Of a stretch of DNA of 10,213 nucleotides, positions 1 to 6,396 are shown one piece after another. This DNA comes from an uncultured Thermomicrobiales bacterium (GTDB taxonomy: Bacteria > Chloroflexota > Chloroflexia > Thermomicrobiales > UBA6265). Location of the stretch: the NCBI GenBank assembly GCA_902806395.1, contig CADCWH010000024.1:1-10213 (forward strand), written 5' to 3'. Every line of letters begins with the position of its first letter. Position 1 is the first letter of the stretch. Made by a program: the position numbers and the translations under genes. The notes under the pieces were generated by a model. It had not been told where the DNA came from and did no database searches. It worked only from the letters and a program-made list of their open reading frames with translations.

Positions 1-1270
1 GTACGGATGGGTCATCGTGGGCACGATCGCCACGATCCTGATGGCTACGTCGGGTGCCCGGTTCGTGTTCGGCGTGGTGCTCCTGCCGATGGAGGAGGAG
101 TTCGGCTGGAGTCGGTCCCAACTCTCCGTCGCCGTCTTGCTCAACATGGTCGTCCTTTCAATCTGTCAGCCGGTGGTGGGGTGGGTCTCCGACCGGTTCG
201 GGCCAAAGCGCGTCCTGCTCTTCGGGGCCACGCTGGTTGGACTCTTACTGATCCCACTCTCGTTCGTCAGCCATCTCTGGCAGGTCTACGTCATCTATGG
301 GCTCGTCGGTGGAGTCGCCTTCGCGGCGACCAGCCCCGTCAATACCACGGCGATGGTCAGCCGGTGGTTCACTCGCCATCGTGGCGCGGCCCTGTCGCTG
401 GCCACCTCGGGGACACCCTTTGTCCAGCTCCTGATCGTCCCGGTGGCCGTCTACGTCCTGACCCGGGCCGACTGGCAGGCGACCTACCGGATGATGGCGG
501 CGCTGCTGCTGGTCGTGATCGTGCCGTTAGGAGTCGCGTTGCTCAGGGAACGTCCCGCCCTCGGGGGCGGAACGTTGTCCCGGCCCGGCGAAGAGGGCTG
601 GCAAGGCCTTACGTCGGTAGAGCCACGCTCGGCCTTCCGCGGGCCGGTCTTCTGGCTCCTAGCCTATGGTCTCTTGGTCTGCGGGTTCACCATGTCGTTC
701 GCCAATATCCACTTCATGGCCTACGCCCACGACATGGGGATGCATGCCGGATCTGCCGCGGACGTCATTAGCCTGACCGCGATCTTCAGCATCGCCGGGT
801 CGCTCGCGCTAGGCTGGCTCGCTGACCGGTACGACATCGGGAGTGTCCTGGGTCTGACGTATGCCCTCAGGGGTGTGTCGTTCTTCCTGCTGTTCTTGCT
901 GCCCCATGGGCCCCTGGTCTTCCTCTACGCGACGGTCCTCGGGGTATCGTGGTCGGCTACGACGCCGTTGACGGCGGCCCTGGCCGCCGACACCTATGGT
1001 CCTGCGCACCTGGGTGTCATCTTTGGGACGATGTTCACCGCCATGAATATCGGGTTCGGCGCCGGGGCGTTCTTCGATGCCGTCCTCTATGATCTGACGG
1101 GCAACTATGAGGCCGCCCTCTTGATCAACGGCGTTGCCGGCGTCACCGCGGCCGCGGCAGCTTTCCTCGCCGGAGCGCTGGCGAACCCGACATCGTCGGT
1201 ACTGCCTGACCATGGCCGTGCGGACGCTGTGACCACCGGCGAACGCGCACCCCTGCCCAGCGGTGATTGA
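1..1270 (+). CDS. MFS transporter, 5' end cut by window (partial)
   Basis: This is a major facilitator superfamily transporter whose first codons lie before the window. The frame is open from base 2 and reads YGWVIV before the GTG at base 17, a typical opening of first-helix MFS sequence, so that GTG is probably internal. The canonical motif A, G-W-V-S-D-R-F-G-P-K-R, is encoded from base 179 between predicted helices 2 and 3, and a second-half counterpart, GWLADRYD, is encoded near base 812. The EEEFGWSRSQLS segment after helix 1 is common in the oxalate/formate-antiporter and monocarboxylate-type MFS branch. About 12 hydrophobic segments fit a full transporter. The tail after the last helix is hydrophilic and ends PSGD-stop. 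Family membership is secure; the substrate (perhaps a small carboxylate) is inference only. It is followed by a strong hairpin and then two unrelated hypothetical genes on the same strand. Confidence 0.93.
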   Translation, partial: YGWVIVGTIATILMATSGARFVFGVVLLPMEEEFGWSRSQLSVAVLLNMVVLSICQPVVGWVSDRFGPKRVLLFGATLVGLLLIPLSFVSHLWQVYVIYGLVGGVAFAATSPVNTTAMVSRWFTRHRGAALSLATSGTPFVQLLIVPVAVYVLTRADWQATYRMMAALLLVVIVPLGVALLRERPALGGGTLSRPGEEGWQGLTSVEPRSAFRGPVFWLLAYGLLVCGFTMSFANIHFMAYAHDMGMHAGSAADVISLTAIFSIAGSLALGWLADRYDIGSVLGLTYALRGVSFFLLFLLPHGPLVFLYATVLGVSWSATTPLTAALAADTYGPAHLGVIFGTMFTAMNIGFGAGAFFDAVLYDLTGNYEAALLINGVAGVTAAAAAFLAGALANPTSSVLPDHGRADAVTTGERAPLPSGD

Positions 1271-1276
1271 TCCGGC

Positions 1277-1302
1277 TCCGGCCACTCCGTATGGTGGCCG
1301 GA
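1277..1302 (+). terminator. Strong hairpin after the MFS gene, terminator-like without U-tract
   Basis: TCCGGCCAC (1277-1285) and GTGGCCGGA (1294-1302) form a perfect 9-base-pair stem with an 8-base loop, starting 7 bases after the transporter stop. A competing 8-base-pair stem, GATCCGGC (1269-1276) with GCCGGATC (1297-1304), shares the right arm. There is no run of T after the stem, so it is not a classical intrinsic terminator. In GC-rich genomes such hairpins may still end transcription or protect 3' ends. The structure is seen; the function is inferred. Confidence 0.45.
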
Positions 1303-1344
1303 TCGTCCGTCGCGTGACCCGTCACCATCGGAGCGTCTTCCGAC

Positions 1345-2025
1345 ATGTCGAGTACTTACGTGTGGTTCACGGTCGCCATGTGCGTTATCGTCCTGCTCTC
1401 GCTGGGCCTCACTGGCTACCTGGCGGCGCACTTCAATCGGGGTGCGAAGCGGGACCTCACGGCGGCGCTGTCGCCTCTGGCCGACCTACTGGGCGGGTCG
1501 GCCGATCTCGAGACGGCGTCGGTCGAGGGGCGATACCGCGGCCACCTGGCTGGAGCCAGGATGGCGAACGCCTCGGATGGGCCGGGACGCGTGTTCCAGG
1601 TCGAGATCGTCGATGCCGCCGGAGGGGCGGATTGGCAAGCTACTTCGACCCGAAAACTCGAACCGGCAGACGCCCCCGCGTTCGAGATGGAACGGGTCAC
1701 GGCAGATCTTGCCGTTGAGGTCGAACGGGCCGCCGGATCGCTGGTCCAGACCGGTCTCGATCCCCGGCGGGACCGCTTCCGAATCGAGTACCTCGCCACG
1801 GCTGGTCTCCTGCGCATGACCCGTCCGATGCGCACCCGGCGCGACATACCGACGGCGGAGACCTTGGCGACGACCCTCGACGCGCTCGTGGAACTCGGTC
1901 CGGCCAACCGGGCGGCTCAGGGAGCACCCGATGCCAACTGGGCCGGGGGACGCCTGCCGAACCCAGGCGTCCCAGCTACTCACGTCGGGGTCGCCCCAAT
2001 CACGGCGGGGACTGGCCAAGAATGA
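1345..2025 (+). CDS. Hypothetical single-pass membrane protein (226 aa)
   Basis: I do not recognise this family. The ATG at 1345 is preceded by a weak GGAG (1330-1333) at rather long spacing. Residues 4-27 form one hydrophobic helix (YVWFTVAMCVIVLLSLGLTG), followed by a basic N-R-G-A-K-R stretch, which favours an N-terminal anchor with the rest cytoplasmic. The remaining 190 residues are soluble, with a segment near residues 62-96 (EGRYRGHLAGARM, then GRVFQVEIVDAAGG) that looks like beta strands, then an alternating acidic/hydrophobic part and a Gly/Pro-rich tail. No cysteine pair, nucleotide-binding loop or metal motif is visible. The last codon overlaps the ATG of the next gene (ATGA), so the two are probably co-translated. 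Third-position G/C bias is strong, supporting real coding. The opposite-strand frames over it are shadows. Confidence 0.8.
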   Translation: MSSTYVWFTVAMCVIVLLSLGLTGYLAAHFNRGAKRDLTAALSPLADLLGGSADLETASVEGRYRGHLAGARMANASDGPGRVFQVEIVDAAGGADWQATSTRKLEPADAPAFEMERVTADLAVEVERAAGSLVQTGLDPRRDRFRIEYLATAGLLRMTRPMRTRRDIPTAETLATTLDALVELGPANRAAQGAPDANWAGGRLPNPGVPATHVGVAPITAGTGQE

Positions 2026-2795
2026 ACCCGAGCGTTGTTCCGTACAGAGCAGATTGGGGCCCCATACCCGTTGATTCGGACGCGGAGATGGACGCGGTCG
2101 TCGTCCTCCTCGGCTCGTCCCCGATTGACCCGCGCACCGTAGGGCAGAAGGTATCGTCGGATCACCCGGGTTTCGCCACCGACCAAATAGCGGCTGGTGA
2201 CCACGACCTCGTGTTCGATGTCACCTCCTATGTCGGAACGGCGGGGCTCATCCGTGGCGAGACGATGACGACCGAGACGCTCGACCTCGTCACGCGACGG
2301 GCACAGGCCTTCAGCGTCGAGAACCCTCCGCATCACCCCGGCACCGTGGCCCGCTTCCCGATCCCATCCCGCCGGTATCGATCCTCGATCGAGGTGCCCC
2401 TCGCGGTCGTGGCGATCGATCATGGTGAGCGAGGGATCTATGCACCGCCACGGGTCGCCCTCCTCTCCTGGCCCGAGAGCGAGCCGGCGGGCGTGGGCGA
2501 GTTCCCCGGATTTGACCCAGGCGACTGGCCACCCCCCCGCCTGGGCCCCTGGCCGCCCCTTTGGGTCGGTGACGTGCCGGGTGAGACGCTGCGGGCGGCG
2601 GTGGCCCGGTTCAGCGCCTGCTGGGTCCGCATCTTGGACGCGGCGATCGCGAACGAGCTCGAGCGCGTGTCACGCTGGGATCGCGAGCACGCCCGGAGCC
2701 TGCGGGGACGACTTGACCTCCCTGGCATGGCTGCCGCCTACCGGGCGTTGAATCCGGAGTTCGAGGATTGGCTCATCGGTAATGCGGCCAAGTAG
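2022..2795 (+). CDS. Hypothetical soluble protein (257 aa), coupled to preceding gene
   Basis: The family is unrecognised. The ATG at 2022 overlaps the upstream TGA in an ATGA junction, so translation probably depends on the preceding membrane-protein gene. There is no signal peptide or membrane helix. The N-terminal half (about residues 1-130) is acidic and strand-like, with RADWGPIPVDSDAEM near the start and a DLVFDVTSYVG stretch near residue 65. The middle contains a proline/tryptophan-rich loop (WPPPRLGPWPPLWVGD, about residues 168-183). The C-terminal third is helical and charged, ending with WLIGNAAK. No catalytic motif is apparent. Because it is always read with its neighbour here, a joint role at the membrane is possible, but that is inference. 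It ends 11 bases before the convergent PAP2 gene. Confidence 0.8.
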   Translation: MNPSVVPYRADWGPIPVDSDAEMDAVVVLLGSSPIDPRTVGQKVSSDHPGFATDQIAAGDHDLVFDVTSYVGTAGLIRGETMTTETLDLVTRRAQAFSVENPPHHPGTVARFPIPSRRYRSSIEVPLAVVAIDHGERGIYAPPRVALLSWPESEPAGVGEFPGFDPGDWPPPRLGPWPPLWVGDVPGETLRAAVARFSACWVRILDAAIANELERVSRWDREHARSLRGRLDLPGMAAAYRALNPEFEDWLIGNAAK

Positions 2796-2797
2796 GG

Positions 2798-2820
2798 AGC
2801 CGTACCTTAGGTGGTCGGCT
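2798..2820. terminator. Possible bidirectional hairpin between convergent genes
   Basis: AGCCG (2798-2802) plus ACC (2804-2806) can pair with GGT (2813-2815) plus CGGCT (2816-2820), giving an 8-base-pair stem with one bulged T and a 6-base loop. It spans the 11-base gap between two convergent stop codons, where a shared terminator would sit. It overlaps the final codons of the minus-strand gene and lacks a clear T-run, so function is uncertain. Confidence 0.3.
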
Positions 2821-3817
2821 GCCGGGGATGCGAGCTAGCGACTGGTGACCCGTGGTGCGCCTGATGACGGCGGAGTGTATGAAGCCGTCGCGTCCATGCT
2901 CCGGCGGCGTACCACCCGTAACTGGTCACCAGCGCGCCAACGACGACATCGATCACGTAATGCTCACCGAGGTAGACGAGCGCTAGTCCCATCGCCGCCG
3001 CATAGGCCCAGGCGACCAGATACCACCGCCCACTGATCCGGCGGGCGGGAAAGATCAGCAAGAACGTGATCGCCATGTGGATGGACGGCATCGCCGCGAT
3101 GGGGTTCGACTCGCCGATCACCCGGTAGCTCGCTTGGTACAACCCACCATTCAATTGCTCGGCCACCGGCTGCATCACCCGGAGCACCGTCGGAGCGGCG
3201 GGACTATTGAACCGCTCTCCCGAGAGCCAGGGAGGGTTGGACGGGATCAAGAAGTAGATGGCCAGGCCGACTGCCAACAAGAGGGTCATTGCGCCGAGGT
3301 AGTGGCGGAACACGCCGGGATGCTTGTGCCATAAGCGGATGGCGACGATGTGGGGGACGAGGAAATAGGACCAGTGTACGGTGGTCAACGCGAAGTCCCA
3401 CCACCGGATGTTGTCCGGGTCGAAGAAGCGCTGCTGGAGGACGATGGTCGGCAGTTCACCCCCGAAGACATACCGTTCAAAGTTCGCCGCCCGCAGATTG
3501 ACGGTCCGGGCGAGCACCGTCTCGTCGGCGAGCGAGCGGAGGGCGGTGAAGACGAACCAGACCGCGCCGTACGGAAGGAACGAGAGGACGAACGACCGAG
3601 CCCTAGTCCCGGGAACGAAGAGGACTGCAAAGACGACGAAGAGTCCCCACCCGAGGAATGAGCGATTGGTGAAGGCCGCCGCGGTGATGAGGACCGCAGC
3701 CATCGCGAGGCGGATCGCGAATTGGCGCCTGGGCACCTTGATCCGACCATACGCCGACCACCAGGTCGGGCCGAGATTAGGGGCTGATGTGGCGACGTCC
3801 GGAAGGGCGCCGTCCAA
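2807..3817 (-). CDS. PAP2-superfamily integral membrane protein (PAP2_3 type)
   Basis: This is a multi-pass membrane protein of the phosphatidic-acid-phosphatase type 2 superfamily, in the branch that includes inositol-phosphotransferase/AUR1-like enzymes. The signature is visible: PSNPPW at 192-197, the PSxH motif M-P-S-I-H at 243-247, and G-E-H-Y-V-I-D-V-V-V-G at 284-294, in which H286 and D290 would complete the catalytic set with H247. About six hydrophobic helices lie between residues 35 and 305, and the tail after 306 is basic and hydrophilic. Known relatives transfer or hydrolyse phosphate or phosphoalcohol groups on lipids at the membrane face; the substrate here is unknown. The start is uncertain: TTG at 3817 is the first possible start after an upstream in-frame stop, and the GTG at 3736 (residue 28) would remove a poorly hydrophobic leader. 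Neither has a strong ribosome-binding site. Confidence 0.88.
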   Translation of the reverse strand: MDGALPDVATSAPNLGPTWWSAYGRIKVPRRQFAIRLAMAAVLITAAAFTNRSFLGWGLFVVFAVLFVPGTRARSFVLSFLPYGAVWFVFTALRSLADETVLARTVNLRAANFERYVFGGELPTIVLQQRFFDPDNIRWWDFALTTVHWSYFLVPHIVAIRLWHKHPGVFRHYLGAMTLLLAVGLAIYFLIPSNPPWLSGERFNSPAAPTVLRVMQPVAEQLNGGLYQASYRVIGESNPIAAMPSIHMAITFLLIFPARRISGRWYLVAWAYAAAMGLALVYLGEHYVIDVVVGALVTSYGWYAAGAWTRRLHTLRRHQAHHGSPVASSHPRQPTT

Positions 3818-4166
3818 TCGCTGACCGGGCTCTGGAAGGTCGGCGCTGGTGGGCGGATTCCCGCGGACCGCGGGCTCGTCGGGGAGTCCGCGCTCGTCGC
3901 CACTCGGTGGATCGGGTGGCAGCGTCTATGGGTCCAGGGTGGGGGACGATCGCCGAGCCACGGACATGGATCTCCATCGCTGGACGCGGCGCAAGGGAAG
4001 CGCGGGGCCAATCTCCCCTTAATAGTCGAGCGGCAGTATACGTCCTATGTAGCTCCAGAGAACCGCGTCATGGGGGACCTGGACGGCGCGGGAAGGGCGG
4101 CGCCTTGACGGATAAACCGTCGGTGTCGACCCCGTCAGCAAGGCGATCCGGAACAGACCCGGACGA
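3818..4166. other. 349-base intergenic stretch without a convincing gene
   Basis: This lies between two minus-strand genes. ORFs on both strands read as Arg/Gly/Pro-rich sequence with no recognisable segment, so I call none. It holds a perfect 6-base-pair stem with 3-base loop, CCCGCG (3860-3865) and CGCGGG (3869-3874). Between about 4018 and 4052 there is a locally AT-richer patch. There the minus strand reads TATACT (4040-4035), a good -10-like hexamer, though no good -35 lies at the usual distance. It could carry the promoter and a 200-base leader for the PAP2 gene. Confidence 0.5.
4035..4040 (-). promoter_or_regulatory. Possible -10 element upstream of the PAP2 gene
   Basis: The minus strand reads TATACT inside the only AT-richer patch of the gap. 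The -35 region at 16-18 bases is a poor match to TTGACA, so this rests on one hexamer plus position. A start site here would give a leader of just over 200 bases before the TTG codon. Confidence 0.25.
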
Positions 4167-4679
4167 CTAGACGGCGTAACGGGTCCGAGACTTCGTCGTC
4201 ACGGTGATGGTCTCGGGACCATCGTCGGCGCCCGGCTTCCGGGCGATGAAACCCCGGCGCTGCTGCTCTGTCACCCAGGCTGGGTCGAAGCCGTGCCGCG
4301 CGGCGAGCTCCTCGAATTCGACGCTGGGCCGGGTCGGCTCGGGAATGACGGCCTCGGCATAGAAGTCATGCCGGGCGCGTTCTCTCGTCTCTGCCGGACC
4401 GACCAGGAGGCGTTCAACCACCGGTCCGCCACGGAGGTGGGCGACGATGTCGGGGATGTCTTTGACCGTGACACCGTGGTAGATGATGTTGTCGGGGTAG
4501 ACGACGATGTTGGGTCCGACGTCGCACAGGTCGATCGTCCCGCAATTGTTCACTAGGATCTCGGTATCCAGGCCCTTGCGAATGATGTCCAGCCGAAGTC
4601 GCCCGGCGACGTCCATCCCGCCCTTCTGCTGGCAGTGGATCGCGGTGCAGACCAAGACGTGCCGCTTTGTCCAGTACAT
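4167..4679 (-). CDS. Thioredoxin-like [2Fe-2S] ferredoxin with C-terminal extension
   Basis: A small electron-transfer protein (170 aa) of the thioredoxin-fold [2Fe-2S] ferredoxin family, related to the NuoE/HoxE cluster domain. Four cysteines are placed to bind the cluster: C11 and C16 (VCTAIHCQQKGG) and C46 and C52 (NNCGTIDLCDVGP). They are followed by the family's NIVVYPDNIIYHGVTVKD stretch and the IPDIVAHL helix ending near residue 85. The second pair is spaced C-X5-C, whereas characterised members usually have C-X3-C. Residues about 92-170 form a hydrophilic extension (EFEELAARHGFDPAW, then QRRGFIARKPG) absent from the minimal ferredoxins of about 100 residues. The ATG is preceded by GAGGGA (4683-4688), a good ribosome-binding site. 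It lies 97 bases downstream of fixX on the same strand, so the two probably supply electrons to one system. Confidence 0.88.
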   Translation of the reverse strand: MYWTKRHVLVCTAIHCQQKGGMDVAGRLRLDIIRKGLDTEILVNNCGTIDLCDVGPNIVVYPDNIIYHGVTVKDIPDIVAHLRGGPVVERLLVGPAETRERARHDFYAEAVIPEPTRPSVEFEELAARHGFDPAWVTEQQRRGFIARKPGADDGPETITVTTKSRTRYAV

Positions 4680-4776
4680 CAGTCCCTCTGATAAACGCCG
4701 TAGGCTTAGAGTAGTCAGGTCGCTAAGACACCCAGATCGGTCAGTCGAATCGGTTTAAGTCGAGGTGACCCTGAGT

Positions 4777-5100
4777 TCAACCGTATCGGTACTGGATCCC
4801 GAAGCCACCCCGGGGATAGGTCCATTCGATGTTGTCGAATACGTGACAGACGATGCGACAGGTGCCGCACTCGACACAGCCCTCATACGAGAAGATCACC
4901 CGGCCGTCCGGCCCAGGAACGTAGCAATTGGCCGGGCAACAGTTGATGCACTGTTGTCGCTCGCAATGGAGGCAGACCTCGTGGTCGATGATCCGGATAT
5001 GAGCCCGGGAGCGATCCACGTTGTACGTGTTGAGAGATAGTTTTCGCTCGATCGCAGCCGGGTCGAGGATGCTGGAGCGGGTGGCGGAATGGGCGCTCAT
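4777..5100 (-). CDS. fixX: FixX-type ferredoxin-like protein
   Basis: A 107-residue ferredoxin that matches FixX, the small iron-sulfur partner of the electron-transfer flavoprotein complex FixABCX. Diagnostic parts are the KLSLNTYNVD opening, the EGCVECGTCRI motif at 73-83, and the ending WTYPRGGFGIQYRYG. Cysteines C43, C46, C51 and C55, plus C75, C78, C81 and C85, could hold two [4Fe-4S] clusters, with C59 (PANCY) as an alternative ligand. Classical short FixX proteins have fewer cysteines in the first half, so this is the fuller two-cluster type. The ATG at 5100 has GGGAGA (5104-5109) at 3-4 bases. FixABCX in other bacteria links oxidation of NADH to reduction of quinone and of ferredoxin or flavodoxin, or serves acyl-CoA/carnitine metabolism. 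No fixA, fixB or fixC gene lies on either side here. Confidence 0.93.
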   Translation of the reverse strand: MSAHSATRSSILDPAAIERKLSLNTYNVDRSRAHIRIIDHEVCLHCERQQCINCCPANCYVPGPDGRVIFSYEGCVECGTCRIVCHVFDNIEWTYPRGGFGIQYRYG

Positions 5101-5118
5101 CGGTCTCCCGGATCATCA

Positions 5119-5136
5119 CGCGGTCCTGCGACCGCG
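5119..5136 (-). other. Perfect stem-loop in the fixX leader
   Basis: CGCGGTC (5119-5125) and GACCGCG (5130-5136) form a 7-base-pair stem closing a CTGC tetraloop (plus-strand reading). GATC at 5111-5114 and 5139-5142 can extend it across a small internal loop. It ends 18 bases upstream of the fixX start and lies about 100 bases after the peptidase stop. It may be a weak terminator for the prfB-peptidase unit or a leader structure affecting fixX; there is no T-run. Confidence 0.35.
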
Positions 5137-5235
5137 AGGATCGTCGTATGGGTCAGGGGAGCCAGAGTGTAGCACGCGGGGCTCAAAAGCTGATCGTTGG
5201 TCCGGTCCCCGCGACGCATATCGAGGTTCGTCACC

Positions 5236-6396
5236 TCAGTCGTGACTGCCCGCCGCGAGCCACGCGCGCCAGGCTCGATCTAGGTCGGCTTGGGTGAGCC
5301 CGAGAGCGGCTAGGGCGGCCGCGTCATCGGTCATGTCGGCGGCGAGGGCCGCCGCGAGGCGGGGAACCGCCGCTTCACCTTGGGTCTCGATGACAAACGT
5401 CATGACGCTCCAGCAGGCGGCATAGGCGAGTTGCGCCTCGGCTGCCGAGAAAGGGAACGACGACCCGAGGGCGACCACAGAGGGGAGGGTCCCCGCCGAC
5501 GCTGCCGCGGCGACCAGGGCGGAGAACCCTTCCGTGCCGGTCGTTTGGAACCAACTGGCCAGTCCTTCGTCGAACCACAACGGCGGGGGTGAGAACGGGC
5601 TCGTGGCGGCATGGTGGAGGACGTGATGGGACAGTTCGTGGGGGACCAGCCGCCCGATCTCGGTCGCGTCACCAGGGGGGATCGCGGCCAACGTGATCCC
5701 CAAGCCCGGGAACGAGCTCGCGGCGATCCATGGCTCGACGTTCGCACTGCGGGTGCCTGCCAGGTCGGCCACCGAATCATAGACCCACAGACGGACCGGT
5801 TCAGTCAAGGGTGTCCCGACGACCCGTTCGATGTCCGGCAGCGCTCGAACGGCCTCCGCTAGGATCCGATCGCCACGGACCGAGCGGTCCCCGGCCGGGA
5901 CCATCACGCTCACTATGCCGGCCGAGCGGGAGGTCCGCCCAAAACGGTCGTCGATCCACTCGACAACGCTGGCTTCGCTCGCCCATGTGGTGCCATCGAC
6001 GAGGACCAGGCGCCACACGTACTCAATCGACAGTCCCGGGGGCAGCCCCTCCTCTCGAGGGTCTACCGTCAGGGAAAGTGAGATCGGTTCACCGGGAGGG
6101 GCCACCGACGTGGTCGCGGACGCGGCGTGAAGCGTCTCACGCTGCGCCGCTCGATACCGGACGGATGCCGAACGCACAATTTGCGTACTGGTGCCATCGA
6201 GGGTGAATGTGATGCCGGTCGCGAGTGTCGCCGAGGCGGAGGCGACCGCGACCACGCTCCCCGAGACGGGGATCGGACTCGCCGGCCCGTCCACCGTCCT
6301 TGCGGAGACTGGATGTGTCCACGGCAACGTGGCCAGGACCACCCAGGCCAGAGCGTGCGCGATGCGGGCCAGTCCACCTAGTGGCCGGTGGGTCAC
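5236..6396 (-). CDS. Secreted HExxH metallopeptidase (peptidase MA-like, gluzincin)
   Basis: A predicted exported zinc peptidase of 386 residues. I place the start at the GTG at 6396, which overlaps the prfB stop as GTGA; upstream in-frame codons are only antisense-frame prfB sequence. With this start, residues 1-32 are a good signal peptide: an Arg-containing start, a hydrophobic core ALAWVVLATLPW, and cleavage likely after PVSA. Residues about 40-150 look like a beta-sandwich (SGSVVAVASAS, then VWRLVLVDGTTWASE). The catalytic part has V-P-H-E-L-S-H-H at 251-258, giving zinc ligands H253 and H257 with base E254, and L-W-F-D-E-G-L-A at 273-280, where E277 would be the third ligand. This order (HExxH, about 20 residues, then the DEGLA glutamate) is typical of the peptidase_MA family. 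The C-terminal helices (to residue 386) resemble those of its relatives. The natural substrate is unknown; it probably acts outside the membrane. Confidence 0.88.
   Translation of the reverse strand: MTHRPLGGLARIAHALAWVVLATLPWTHPVSARTVDGPASPIPVSGSVVAVASASATLATGITFTLDGTSTQIVRSASVRYRAAQRETLHAASATTSVAPPGEPISLSLTVDPREEGLPPGLSIEYVWRLVLVDGTTWASEASVVEWIDDRFGRTSRSAGIVSVMVPAGDRSVRGDRILAEAVRALPDIERVVGTPLTEPVRLWVYDSVADLAGTRSANVEPWIAASSFPGLGITLAAIPPGDATEIGRLVPHELSHHVLHHAATSPFSPPPLWFDEGLASWFQTTGTEGFSALVAAAASAGTLPSVVALGSSFPFSAAEAQLAYAACWSVMTFVIETQGEAAVPRLAAALAADMTDDAAALAALGLTQADLDRAWRAWLAAGSHD

Noticed and set aside
7..771. Plus-strand ORF of 254 codons beginning near the window start
   Set aside because: It is a shifted-frame shadow of the MFS gene, rich in Arg and Gly with no hydrophobic helices.
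3777..3977. Minus-strand ORF of 66 codons upstream of the PAP2 gene
   Set aside because: It overlaps the PAP2 coding start in another frame, and its sequence is Arg/Pro-rich without recognisable structure.
3787..4170. Plus-strand ORF of 127 codons covering the intergenic gap
   Set aside because: Arg/Gly/Ser-rich composition, no domain-like segment, and it overlaps the PAP2 start antisense; typical chance ORF in GC-rich DNA.
4765..5040. Plus-strand 91-codon ORF antisense to fixX
   Set aside because: FixX on the opposite strand has unmistakable cysteine motifs; this frame has no family features.
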